The translations under genes were made by a program, and so were the position numbers. Source: Candidatus Heimdallarchaeota archaeon (GTDB lineage: Archaea > Asgardarchaeota > Heimdallarchaeia > Heimdallarchaeales > Kariarchaeaceae). Taken from it: 34,057 bases of DNA. Location: NCBI GenBank assembly GCA_030149205.1, contig JASBSB010000004.1:1-34057 (forward strand), written 5' to 3'. Shown piece after piece: positions 16,875 through 24,722 of the stretch. Numbering within the stretch: the stretch's first letter is position 1; each line of letters opens with the position of its first letter. The notes under the pieces were generated by a model that saw only the letters and a list, made by a program, of their open reading frames with translations, did not search any database and was not told where the DNA came from.

Positions 16875-17302
16875 CTATAATCGCTTCATTGAGCCTGCCC
16901 AAAGCCACATGTTCATAAAGTGGTAAAATGTTAATGTACCGGCGTAAAGGAACTTAAGAACATCCATTTGATAGTCACTCGCAGATTCCTTGAAAAAAGA
17001 TATTCTACTCACAAAATTGATTATGTGATTTAAAATTTTACCAAATACTGCTATTGTCATGTAATTCAACCGAATCTTCACCCCGTCAATAGTGAAGCAG
17101 CCCTGATGGTCTGCAAGGCTGTAGTACTCATTGTCCTAAGCTCGCTGACAAAGTCCACCAGGGTCACCTCAGGCTTGCCAATGATGCTCATCACCCACAG
17201 GTTCTGCAACCAGCTCTCTTGGTAGATTAAATTTGAAATCAGTTGATTTTTAGGTGTTGTGGGAATTGTAATAAAAGCCTTCTGATGAGTCCAGGCATTC
17301 AC
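16875..17302 (-). pseudogene. Type A protein gene broken by a one-base frameshift
   Basis: The first part (from the GTG at 17302, or the ATG at 17326, to the stop at 17078) encodes VNAWTHQKAF and the cassette WLQNLWVMSIIGKPEVTLVDFVSELR...ALQTI, then ends in a false tail AASLLTG. The second part, in another frame down to 16875, resumes with TIDGVKIRLNYMT and continues as membrane segments. The intact paralog at 30930-32078 reads ALQTIKDGVTVDGVKEAG without a break, so a single base is missing near 17098-17104. The result may be a true pseudogene, a programmed shift or a sequencing error; the run of stops in the third frame excludes another simple reading. Confidence 0.75.
17082..17213 (-). repeat. 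GC-rich type A cassette, copy 1
   Basis: About 130 bases homologous at DNA level to 25500-25643 and 31852-31983, with long shared words such as gcttgccaatgatgctcatcac and cacaggttctgc. Visibly richer in GC than the AT-rich DNA on both sides. It carries the frameshift of this locus. Confidence 0.75.
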
Positions 17303-17341
17303 GTATCTAATATCCATTAATCTCATTTAAGTTTATCGCAC
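17303..17341 (-). promoter_or_regulatory. Module promoter element, copy 1
   Basis: Read on the minus strand it begins GTGCGATAAACTTAAATG and is followed by a GTG codon exactly 39 bases from its first base. The AACTTAAA core is centred about 26 bases before that GTG, as a TATA box should be; GCGATAA would then be the BRE. The ATG inside the box (17326) is probably not a start codon. Confidence 0.75.
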
Positions 17342-17607
17342 AAAACTCATCTTTTAACATAACTTCTAATCTTGCTTTATTATCCTCAGTCTCAAAAACT
17401 ACTTGTAAGTCATCCTATATGTCTGAACTATAACATTTCTTACCAAAATTAATGTTTCAATATTTTTTTTCATCATTAACTCTAATCATACATCGGTTAT
17501 AGAAATTAAAATTCCTTAACTTGCATATAACAATTTTCAAGCTTTAAAAAGTTCATTCAAAATTATTACTAATTAAAATCATTTTCATCTTTAAGATTTT
17601 AAGATAT

Positions 17608-18729
17608 TTAAACTGGACCGATTAGTAGAACATTTTTATCTTCTCGAACTTTTCTATATAATTTACAAGTTAGGTCTTTATCCTCTTCAGTGAATGAAGT
17701 TGAAAGTACTTCAGCAAAATTATAAATATTAGGGTCTTCTTTAAAGCCTAATAAAAATGACTTGTCTAAGGAGTTGGTGTTTGTTAAAAGAATAACTGTA
17801 AATTTAGTAGTAACAAGAAAATCAGGATCGATAAATTCAATTGGATTATGGCGTAGATCAAGGAAATTTACATCACAATTGATTAAATCTGTCGAAAATA
17901 ATTTTGTAATTTGATTATGACGTAAATCTAGTAGAAAGGCTGAAGCATCAAAGAAATTTGTCAATGACTGGATCCCAAGGTCATTAAAATTTAAAATTGG
18001 AATCGCTCTGTATTTCTGAATACCAAATATTTTAATCATTGCAACAATTAATCTATTAATAAAATGAACGTAAGCAAATGGTAATAAAATTTTTTGAGGC
18101 TCTAAATTTTTGGATGTCTTTGCTTTCAGAATTACATCTTGAACTCTTGCACTCGAAAATTTTGCAATGTTTTGATACTGTAGATATTTGCGCATATCTT
18201 GATTGTTAAGTAAATTACCCCTCCAGTATATTATCAAGATAAAATAAAATAAAATTGCTGGAACATAAAAATAAATTACCCCTCTTCTAAAATCAAGGAA
18301 GATTGACTCATAAGAACTATTGGCAAGTTCATTTAAGGTGTATATTCCTAAAATACCTGATGCACAAAAACCTATGAATGTCCAATAAGAATTTAGTATT
18401 GTTTTAAATATACCTAAATTAATAAAAAGGAACACAAAAATCCCAATAAGCCCCAGTATTAATAATCCGCCTAAAATCAATTGATAAACGATTGCTCCTA
18501 GATATAAGAGAAATTTTTCCCTCCGATGTATAAATAAAATTAAACCTAGTTGTCCTACAACCATCATAAGAACCGAAGTTATGAAGTAATTTAGCTTATT
18601 ATCAATTTTTAGCTGGGGATAATCTTCCGTGATATATACCAGTTTTGGAGAGCTAATTTTCCGCAGCATTTCCTCAAAAACTAAATATTGGCGGATTTTG
18701 TCCAAATCTTTTTGTGATGCGTTTATCAT
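17608..18729 (-). CDS. Membrane protein with leucine-rich-repeat-like C-terminal domain
   Basis: 373 residues. Roughly five hydrophobic helices occupy residues 48-180. The soluble C-terminal part (about 180-373) contains two LRR-like units, FLLDLRHNQITKLF and FLDLRHNPIEFIDP, about 24 residues apart, preceded by a weaker NFNDLGIQSL unit. LRRs usually bind proteins, so this could be the docking subunit of the cluster. The ATG follows a strong TAGGAGGTAA Shine-Dalgarno site, which also contains the stop of an upstream 28-codon frame. No paralog in the window. The 3' side (17342-17607) is empty. Confidence 0.75.
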   Translation of the reverse strand: MINASQKDLDKIRQYLVFEEMLRKISSPKLVYITEDYPQLKIDNKLNYFITSVLMMVVGQLGLILFIHRREKFLLYLGAIVYQLILGGLLILGLIGIFVFLFINLGIFKTILNSYWTFIGFCASGILGIYTLNELANSSYESIFLDFRRGVIYFYVPAILFYFILIIYWRGNLLNNQDMRKYLQYQNIAKFSSARVQDVILKAKTSKNLEPQKILLPFAYVHFINRLIVAMIKIFGIQKYRAIPILNFNDLGIQSLTNFFDASAFLLDLRHNQITKLFSTDLINCDVNFLDLRHNPIEFIDPDFLVTTKFTVILLTNTNSLDKSFLLGFKEDPNIYNFAEVLSTSFTEEDKDLTCKLYRKVREDKNVLLIGPV

Positions 18730-18739
18730 ATGCGAAATC

Positions 18740-18826
18740 TTACCTCCTAGTTAAAATACAGTGGTTAGAAAGGATGAGTAAAGTCTCATAAGAGGTCTGG
18801 TGCATACAGGTTGCTGATCTATTCAT
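18740..18826 (-). CDS. 28-aa leader peptide with type A-like CxHQ motif
   Basis: A short frame encoding MNRSATCMHQTSYETL and a further 12 residues, ending in the Shine-Dalgarno site of the LRR-like membrane protein gene. The CMHQTSY segment matches the Cys-x-His-Gln-x-Ser-Phe pattern of type A proteins, so this looks like a cut-down type A first gene. Its ATG sits at the same place relative to the duplicated promoter segment as the ATG of the 40-residue peptide at 21995. Confidence 0.4.
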   Translation of the reverse strand: MNRSATCMHQTSYETLLILSNHCILTRR

Positions 18827-19080
18827 AAGGAAAAGTACAAGACCATTAAAGCTTCCCTTTATTTTAATTTATCCTACAGGAAGTGATCGTTGGAACAGAA
18901 CATTCTTCGTGGAGAGGTTTCCTCATAGCTTTATTACAATCAACATCCCTCGTCAGCCTCTTAGGCTCCACCTTGCTCGCCAGAATTCCATGGGTTCACT
19001 CTCCTCCCCACTGCTTAGCTTTTCCATCAGTTTGTAGTATCTTTTGTTTATGACCTGCTCCCGATAATTTAAAGTAGGTA
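18824..19080. repeat. Segmental duplication, copy 1 (matches 21993-22243)
   Basis: About 250 bases, roughly 80-85% alike by eye to 21993-22243. It spans the 3' end of the type E gene, its downstream intergenic stretch and the promoter plus ATG of the next module. Shared words include aaaagtacaagaccattaa, tttatcctacag, gaacagaacattc and caatcaacatcc. It shows that a block 'type E gene plus following module' was duplicated. Confidence 0.8.
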
Positions 19081-19669
19081 TGTAATAAATTCCTAGAGAT
19101 CCAACTAATTCAAGAATGGTGTTAACTGATAAGAAAATAAACTTCGAATTTACAATAATCATAACAATTACGGCAACATGAGCGATCAGAATAGCTGGAA
19201 TGAGGGCATATATTTTATCTAGGTCAATTTTTAATCTAAATTGATAGTCCTTGATATATTCCTCATATTTTTTGTTTAAGAGATAATAATAGAAGGTTTT
19301 TGGATACATACTAAAAAACATGAATAGATTAATTGTGACCATCAGATTAAGCAAAATGTAAACTCCGGTAATGACACGGAAATCTAAGTACAACAAATAC
19401 AAAATTAGCTGAAAAATCAATAATCCTGTCGGGATGAATACATCTGTAAAAAGGGAGCGAAGAATTCCATGGTTTTGTAACCAATGCCGTCGACCAAATA
19501 TAAACCGTAATTGAGAGAAGAATATTATAGCTTTAATTCCAAAAATGAGACCATAAGGAACAAAGAAAAGATTGGGAATAAGTCCTAGAAAAAGTAGTAC
19601 TATGATCTCAATCCCTAATTCTAGGGTATACAAGTGTTCAAAATATAAAATTTGCTTTAATTTGATCAA
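18953..19669 (-). CDS. Type E polytopic membrane protein
   Basis: 238 residues, about six hydrophobic helices, paralog of the protein at 15355-16074 along the full length: HGILRSLFTDVFIPTGLL, YPK in the loop, NKRYYKLMEKLSSGE, and the tail EPMEFWRARWSLRG. The start is TTG at 19669 with AGGTG seven bases upstream. A module promoter element ends 46 bases upstream and is followed by only an 8-codon frame, so type A has been lost here and the type E gene is read from its promoter. Confidence 0.75.
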   Translation of the reverse strand: MIKLKQILYFEHLYTLELGIEIIVLLFLGLIPNLFFVPYGLIFGIKAIIFFSQLRFIFGRRHWLQNHGILRSLFTDVFIPTGLLIFQLILYLLYLDFRVITGVYILLNLMVTINLFMFFSMYPKTFYYYLLNKKYEEYIKDYQFRLKIDLDKIYALIPAILIAHVAVIVMIIVNSKFIFLSVNTILELVGSLGIYYIPTLNYREQVINKRYYKLMEKLSSGEESEPMEFWRARWSLRG

Positions 19670-19688
19670 ATAAACACCTTTAGATCTA

Positions 19689-19715
19689 TCATTTAATCAA
19701 CAACAAGTCCATCAC
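19689..19715 (-). other. 8-codon remnant of a type A first gene
   Basis: At the position where type A genes start (GTG, 39 bases after the promoter element begins) lies GTG-ATG-GAC followed by five more codons and a TGA. It is either the remains of a deleted type A gene or a minimal leader peptide before the SD-led type E gene. Confidence 0.4.
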
Positions 19716-19754
19716 ATATCTGTTATACATTAAGATTACTTAAGTTTATCGCAC
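19716..19754 (-). promoter_or_regulatory. Module promoter element, copy 2
   Basis: On the minus strand GTGCGATAAACTTAAGTAAT, matching the other copies for 15 bases and again around taatgtata and atatGTG. Here the ATG within the box is absent (AAGTAA), which shows that the ATG is not what is conserved. The element overlaps the last codons and stop of the upstream gene (19746-20417). Confidence 0.7.
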
Positions 19755-20417
19755 ATTCAATTTTGCATCCTCATTCTTGTGTCCCTCTGTCACAGCTTCC
19801 TTCTTCTTTTGTCTATATCCAAGGATTATGAGTTGTGTCCTACGGAGAAGATACATGATGAATGGCCACCAAAGTAGTGAGTCAATAGTAATTAAATGTA
19901 ACCACCCAGAGATTTGTAGTCTTTGACAGGTTCCATCATAGCAAACATAAAACACAACCAAAACTGGAAGAATGAGAGAGAGAGGAAGAAATATTTTATC
20001 TATGGGGTCTTCAGGTGTTATATCCGCGGTAAAAAACTCAGATCCGTACCAGATATAAAACATTGGGTTCGCCAAAATAAAAAAACTTGTACCAAATATT
20101 ATGTCGACGGCTGCTAGTCCTAAAATAAGTAAATAGAGATACCTTAGAGAAAACAGGGTTGAAGCATCTCTAAGTTCTGATTTAAACAACACATAATATA
20201 GACCAGATACAAAAACTAGAAGAGGTAACAAATAATAAATAAACACAATTGAGAACCAAATCCAAACATTTGATCTAGATAGAGCGTTGATTATTTGATT
20301 GAAATTTACCTGAGAATTAATCAGAGGGTGTTTCCAAAAGTATGAAATCATAACTGCTAGGTAAGGCAAACTTATACCTTGAAATACTGAAAGGGTTTCA
20401 TATTCCTTATCTTTCAT
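19746..20417 (-). CDS. Polytopic membrane protein (223 aa)
   Basis: About five hydrophobic helices (roughly residues 14-30, 52-78, 92-112, 140-160, 168-190) and a basic, polar C-terminal tail QKKKEAVTEGHKNEDAKLNVR that is probably cytosolic. The loop YVCYDGTCQRL contains two cysteines and may be extracytoplasmic. The ATG follows a TAGGAGATAT Shine-Dalgarno site, and the gene lies 12 bases after the 81-residue membrane protein gene, so this is another small-plus-large module. No family recognised and no paralog in the window. Confidence 0.75.
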   Translation of the reverse strand: MKDKEYETLSVFQGISLPYLAVMISYFWKHPLINSQVNFNQIINALSRSNVWIWFSIVFIYYLLPLLVFVSGLYYVLFKSELRDASTLFSLRYLYLLILGLAAVDIIFGTSFFILANPMFYIWYGSEFFTADITPEDPIDKIFLPLSLILPVLVVFYVCYDGTCQRLQISGWLHLITIDSLLWWPFIMYLLRRTQLIILGYRQKKKEAVTEGHKNEDAKLNVR

Positions 20418-20429
20418 GCTGTATATCTC

Positions 20430-20675
20430 CTAAAAAAGTGAGGCGAAAGACCTTTGTAGTAGCAGAGGAGCAAATACAAGGGAATAGAAGAGTATTGACA
20501 TTCTTGTTTGAACTACCTTTTTTCCAATCATGACATCTACTCCATTGACTACACCGATAGTCAGGGCTATGAAAAGCACCTTAATGTAGTTGTGAAGCAC
20601 CTGTAAATTTAGTGTTTGCGGTGAGATTAGACCAACAAAGGCCTTATTTAACTCATTTGTTGTTTTGATTTTCAT
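20430..20675 (-). CDS. Small two-helix membrane protein (81 aa)
   Basis: A small protein with helices at about residues 28-47 and 58-72, separated by a short charged loop (GKKVVQTR), and a polar N-terminus. Its end, LLLQRSFASLF, resembles LLKRFSSAV at the end of the 124-residue protein encoded at 32931-33305, which is also the first gene of a module. It starts 63 bases after the beta-propeller-like gene ends, after a gagaaag ribosome-site-like sequence, and is followed 12 bases later by its larger partner. Confidence 0.65.
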   Translation of the reverse strand: MKIKTTNELNKAFVGLISPQTLNLQVLHNYIKVLFIALTIGVVNGVDVMIGKKVVQTRMSILFYSLVFAPLLLQRSFASLF

Positions 20676-20738
20676 TAAATTTCTTTCTCAGTTGATATTA
20701 TTTATTATTTCATCTACTTGAAAATGATTACTATTCAT

Positions 20739-21866
20739 TTAGTACAATTTGTGATTTGTGAGGTTATATTTGTATATCCCTCCATTGGAACCAACAATAA
20801 CTACCTCATGGCTTGAAAATTGGTGCATCTGTATTGGAACAAAATCTGTTTTGATACACAAAGTGTTATGTTCCGTCTGTTCAATTATTTCCCCTTCTGA
20901 GCATGATAGCAATCCAGAATCTATGACCAGCATATCATATACCATTGTACTATGAGACATCGGTAACTCTGAGGTCACTCCTCCCTCTATCTTATAAAGT
21001 GTCCCCTCCTCACTTCCCAGATAAATAGTGTCATCTTTAGATACTAAGGAATTGATATAGCAGTTAAACAAGAATCTTTCTGTGCTAAAATCAGATGTAT
21101 CGATAACAAACAACTCTGATTGCGTCTGTGAGTCATTGAGGAGAAATGTTTTGTTTTCATACTGTGTCAATCGCTCCACAGTTATTGGCAGTTTAACAGT
21201 GTGAAGAATTGCAAAGGTTCTTGATGAAATGTAATAGATGAATTCCCCTCTCCCAATTACTAAGAGCTCACCCTCCTCATGAAAGTCAAAAGGAAATTCT
21301 GGTGCTACTGGCAATACATATTCTTGCAGAACATTGAAGTTTGAATCATACAAAAGCGCTTGACCAGAGCTCATCAAAATTAAAACTTTTGCAGTTTTTA
21401 ATGGAAGAGCGTAGAACACGTCCTGGTTGATTTCCTTTGGTTTCTTAAAATTATTGAAATCAAAGACACCTAGTGTGTTATTTTTGTTGTAAATCAACAG
21501 GAATTTGTCACCCATAAATGGTTCAAGATGTTCAATGTCTGGAAATCTCAGAAAAATTGGTTCTTTGTCATACTCTAGATCTTGTATCTTAATCTGGAAA
21601 TTACTGTAAATTACGACCTTGCTTCCAATTATTACTGAATCTTTCACAAAAAATTGAGGTGAAGTCACACGAGAGCTCCCAATAAAAAGTGGTATAACAA
21701 ACCAGATAAAGGCTATTCCAGTCAAAATCGCAATTAAAAGACCAAAACCCACAAGAACCTCCTGTTGTATCCCAATTGTTTGAAAAACCATAAAAGAAAG
21801 GTATAAGGACAAAATTAGAAAAACAAGAAAATAAGAAAAGCTGGCACTAAAATATTTATGATTCAT
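20739..21866 (-). CDS. Membrane-anchored beta-propeller-like protein
   Basis: 375 residues: two adjacent membrane helices (about 10-30 and 36-62), then about 300 residues made almost only of short beta strands with repeating patterns such as LLIYNKNNTLGVFDF, ALLYDSNFNVLQEYVLP, IYLGSEEGTLYKIEGG and VVIVGSNGGIYKYNL. The spacing suggests a six- or seven-bladed propeller of the WD40/PQQ kind, usually a protein- or ligand-binding platform. It is the only gene of the cluster with a large soluble strand-rich domain. A 40-residue membrane peptide gene ends seven bases upstream. Confidence 0.72.
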   Translation of the reverse strand: MNHKYFSASFSYFLVFLILSLYLSFMVFQTIGIQQEVLVGFGLLIAILTGIAFIWFVIPLFIGSSRVTSPQFFVKDSVIIGSKVVIYSNFQIKIQDLEYDKEPIFLRFPDIEHLEPFMGDKFLLIYNKNNTLGVFDFNNFKKPKEINQDVFYALPLKTAKVLILMSSGQALLYDSNFNVLQEYVLPVAPEFPFDFHEEGELLVIGRGEFIYYISSRTFAILHTVKLPITVERLTQYENKTFLLNDSQTQSELFVIDTSDFSTERFLFNCYINSLVSKDDTIYLGSEEGTLYKIEGGVTSELPMSHSTMVYDMLVIDSGLLSCSEGEIIEQTEHNTLCIKTDFVPIQMHQFSSHEVVIVGSNGGIYKYNLTNHKLY

Positions 21867-21872
21867 TGTGTT

Positions 21873-21995
21873 TTACAACCTCAAATTATAGTTTGTCAAA
21901 TGAAATATGGCAAATATTAATGAAATAACAGCCATAGCAACATTAAATTTTAGAGCTGCGTCTAAATAATGTATTAACCCACTTTGAACAATCAT
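21873..21995 (-). CDS. 40-aa single-helix membrane peptide, first gene of the propeller module
   Basis: An ATG frame of 40 residues with one hydrophobic helix (FNVAMAVISLIFAIF) and a polar end (TNYNLRL). The ATG is about 23 bases after the ccttaatgg box of the duplicated promoter segment, and the stop is seven bases before the ATG of the propeller-like gene. Size, position and helix pattern parallel the 31-residue peptide before the type E gene at 15355. Confidence 0.5.
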   Translation of the reverse strand: MIVQSGLIHYLDAALKFNVAMAVISLIFAIFHLTNYNLRL

Positions 21996-22243
21996 GAGTA
22001 AAAGTACAAGACCATTAAGGTTTCCCGTTATTTAAATTTATCCTACAGAAAGTGATCGGTAGAACAGAACATTCATCGTGGAGAGATTTCCACAGAGCTC
22101 TACTACAATCAACATCCTGCGTCAGCCCCTTAAGCTCCACCGTGCTTGCCAGAACTCCACGTGTTCACTCTCCTCCCCACAGTTTAGCTTTTCCATTCAT
22201 TTGTAGAATCTTTTGTTTATGAGCTGATCCAGATAATATTGTA
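21993..22243. repeat. Segmental duplication, copy 2 (matches 18824-19080)
   Basis: Counterpart of 18824-19080. It includes the degenerate 3' end of a type E gene, the following intergenic DNA and the promoter and ATG of the next small first gene. The non-coding part is about as well kept as the coding part, which fits a fairly recent duplication. Confidence 0.8.
22122..22243 (-). pseudogene. 3' remnant of a type E membrane protein gene
   Basis: The minus strand reads YYLDQLINKRFYK, then an in-frame TGA, then MEKLNCGEESEHVEFWQARWSLRG and the normal stop. This matches the last 38 or so residues of both intact type E proteins (NKRYYKLMEKLSSGEESEPMEFWRARWSLRG-like). The rest of the gene is missing upstream. 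A clear decayed copy. Confidence 0.8.
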
Positions 22244-22440
22244 ATAGTAGAAAGAATGAACCACGAAAAGAAGAATAGAAAGATGTTTCCCTTTAGCAAG
22301 TGTTCAAGTGTCTTTTCTGAGTCGAGGGGTTAATTTCTCGTAGTAAAAATATTATTGGTTTAACCTCAGAATTTGAAGCTCACAGAATTTTCATTAAAGA
22401 TCATGATTAATTGGTGAGTTTAATGATTCGAAATAACTTC

Positions 22441-23628
22441 TTAAATAAAAATATCTCCACCCAGGTTCATGCCACCAAAATATTTTATGACCTTATTGTC
22501 ATCATTATTTGTGATGGTTCTAATTTTAGATAATGATTCCTTGGTTATTGAATTAAGCAACAAGTTAATACTCCAATAATTTCTTTCTATCAAAAACCCG
22601 AAGAACATTGAAGTAATGACCACAGTTCCTAATATCACCATTGAAATAAATTGGATTGCATTAATCTCGAATTGATTATTAAATAACTGAGACAGTTGGA
22701 GAAAAATATTTAGTGCCAGAAAAAGCCCAATCCAAACATAAGACTTCTCATAAATATATCGATCAACCCACAACTGGTCTAAGAGAGACAATTTTCTAAA
22801 ATTAAATCTTTTAATAACCCTGTTGCCAATAATAACTCCAAGAATTAAAGATGAAAGATATAAAAAGGCTAAAAGAGCCGATGCAGCAGAGGAACCAAAA
22901 AACAAAGTCAATGCAGGCTGAAATTCCCAAAGAATATAATTGATTGGTAAAACAAAAATCACAACAATTCCTGAAAATAATCCAAACAACTTAGTTTGAG
23001 AGAATATTATGGGTTTGTAAGGTATATAAGAAAACTTGGAAAATGATGAAATAGCCATCAGAATAAAGAAAGAGGCAACTGGCACTAAAAACAGGCTGTA
23101 AAGGAGGATTATGATGATAATGCCAATTTGTGACCCAGTTGGATCAATAATCACAGAAAATCCCATCAAAACTAAAATTTGTAAGAAGAGGTTAATTATT
23201 GTGAATTTCAATGAACGACGATATAAGTGTTGGCTTTCAGAGAATTCAACTCCTCTTGGATTTATCAAAGCAATTGTCTCTTGCACAAAATTCAAAAATT
23301 TAAATAGTGATGGTCTAGTCTTTGCATTCAATGTTTGAACATCTTTTTCATCAAGAATTTTTCTTAAATTATCGGTTAGTTCTGGAAAAAATTTGTTCCA
23401 ATTTTTAAAAACTAACATTCCAACAAAGTCTGAAATTATAGGGAATAAAAATAACGTCCCAATAATCGCTATCATAACCTCTATCATTAGATACTTGTGT
23501 AGGAGATACAAATTATCTATTCCCAATGAGAAGGAGAAAGTAAAGAAAATTACCCAAAAAAAGATGGTTTGATAAATTATCAAAGTTCGAATAAATCTTT
23601 TCTTTCTTTGGCTTAAATTATGTTTCAT
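22441..23628 (-). CDS. Type D polytopic membrane protein (395 aa)
   Basis: The largest second gene of the cluster. About eight hydrophobic helices, grouped before and after a long charged segment at roughly residues 75-130 (NWNKFFPELTDNLRKILDEKDVQTLNAKTRPS), with a further charged loop near 280 (KRFNFRKLSLLDQLWVDRYIYEK). The ATG follows GTAGGGAGTTT, a Shine-Dalgarno site, 15 bases after the stop of the type A gene. Not recognised; no signature of a transporter or enzyme family is visible to me. Confidence 0.75.
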   Translation of the reverse strand: MKHNLSQRKKRFIRTLIIYQTIFFWVIFFTFSFSLGIDNLYLLHKYLMIEVMIAIIGTLFLFPIISDFVGMLVFKNWNKFFPELTDNLRKILDEKDVQTLNAKTRPSLFKFLNFVQETIALINPRGVEFSESQHLYRRSLKFTIINLFLQILVLMGFSVIIDPTGSQIGIIIIILLYSLFLVPVASFFILMAISSFSKFSYIPYKPIIFSQTKLFGLFSGIVVIFVLPINYILWEFQPALTLFFGSSAASALLAFLYLSSLILGVIIGNRVIKRFNFRKLSLLDQLWVDRYIYEKSYVWIGLFLALNIFLQLSQLFNNQFEINAIQFISMVILGTVVITSMFFGFLIERNYWSINLLLNSITKESLSKIRTITNNDDNKVIKYFGGMNLGGDIFI

Positions 23629-23643
23629 TTTAAACTCCCTACA

Positions 23644-24561
23644 TTAAACCAACGCTTGAATTGCAAACCACACACCCATGGCTAGATGGATGACACTCAA
23701 CAGAAGGAAAGGTACTGCATTGGCTAGCAATCTATGAGTCCGAGACCTTTGAACTTTTGATGCGGCACCATTCGTTATGGGGAATGACCCCGCCACCGTT
23801 CCAACAGTAAATCCAGCAATTAATCCTATGACTCCTGTATTAAAGAACAAGTCACCAACAATGTTGAAATCCCCGTGATTTAGAGGTAATAATGATGTAA
23901 ACAATCCAGTGATAAATTGACCTATGGCTAACAACGCAAAGATGGCAGTCATTTCTTTTGTTAATGCTCCCTTTACAATGAGAAACTCTGTGAACTTGCT
24001 TAACCCAGGTGCAAATCGTGTGAACTTTCCTAACTCAGTAGTTTTTGCGTTAAATCTATAATTACGGTAAGAAGGTCCAGCAAGCAAATATCTCATCGCA
24101 AGATATGAAACAACTGCTAGAAATATTGAAAAATGCATATTTGCAAATCTGATTGCCAGCCTCTTACGATCCTCCGCAGGCTGAGAGTTCACATGGATGG
24201 CCTCCCCTATGAGGATGGCAACATTTGCAAGATGTGTCACCATTGCTAAAACAAGATAATAGAATGTGTAAAACATCATGTATGTATAAGACTGAATCAA
24301 GATATTCCCTGAGGAATCCACAGTCACACTTACTGAAATTATTGTTTCAACAATCTGTAGCAGAGCAAGTATTGCTGAGCGATACACATTCATCATTTCT
24401 TCTGCAATAAGCAGGGGTATTTTGTTGACGATGAACTCCCCAGCCACCTTGACCACTTCGATGGTGACGCTGTCCTTAATGCCCTGCTGGTTAACACATG
24501 TGAAACTGAAGCTGCTGTGTGTTCCAATTCCAAAGGATTTTTGGTGAAGGCAATGGTACAC
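23644..24561 (-). CDS. Type A leader/membrane protein
   Basis: Type A protein beginning (M/V)YHCLHQKSFG at the GTG at 24561; the frame extends to an ATG at 24585 that lies in the TATA box. After the leader comes the conserved segment DSVTIEVVKVAGEFIVNKIP (paralogs: DGVTVDGVKEAGEFIANNI and DSITVDGINAAGENVMKAI), but the WQQNLWVMGLIGKPGATL part is missing. About six hydrophobic helices follow, with a Gly-rich stretch GLIAGFTVGTVAGSF. It is the first gene of a module with the 395-residue type D protein, 15 bases downstream. Function unknown. Confidence 0.75.
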   Translation of the reverse strand: MYHCLHQKSFGIGTHSSFSFTCVNQQGIKDSVTIEVVKVAGEFIVNKIPLLIAEEMMNVYRSAILALLQIVETIISVSVTVDSSGNILIQSYTYMMFYTFYYLVLAMVTHLANVAILIGEAIHVNSQPAEDRKRLAIRFANMHFSIFLAVVSYLAMRYLLAGPSYRNYRFNAKTTELGKFTRFAPGLSKFTEFLIVKGALTKEMTAIFALLAIGQFITGLFTSLLPLNHGDFNIVGDLFFNTGVIGLIAGFTVGTVAGSFPITNGAASKVQRSRTHRLLANAVPFLLLSVIHLAMGVWFAIQALV

Positions 24562-24600
24562 ATACCTGATATACATTAAAACCATTTAAGTTTATCGCAC
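24562..24600 (-). promoter_or_regulatory. Module promoter element, copy 3
   Basis: Minus strand GTGCGATAAACTTAAATGGT, identical over 18 bases to copy 1, with a GTG codon 39 bases from the first base. The TATA-to-GTG distance is about 26 bases. Confidence 0.75.
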
Positions 24601-24722
24601 ATAAATCATGTACCTAAACTTCCCGCTCAAGAAAATTACTGATGGATCTTTTAATTTACCATATCTTTGCTCCTTGGATTCTGCTTAATCTTCAATCAGT
24701 TTCACCGAACAGGTTAACACAT

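Larger units (their letters stand above)
21867..22440. other. 574-base stretch without an intact large gene
   Basis: Holds, from right to left, an empty AT-rich part (22244-22440), a remnant of a type E gene (22122-22243), the duplicated downstream/promoter segment (21993-22121) and a 40-residue peptide frame (21873-21995). I see nothing further in it. Confidence 0.6.

Noticed and set aside
24583..24585. ATG codons inside the promoter boxes as true starts of type A genes (also 17326, 27772, 28912, 32102)
   Set aside because: They fall in the TATA core; copies at 19754, 25765 and 33344 lack them, while the GTG 39 bases into the element is always present.
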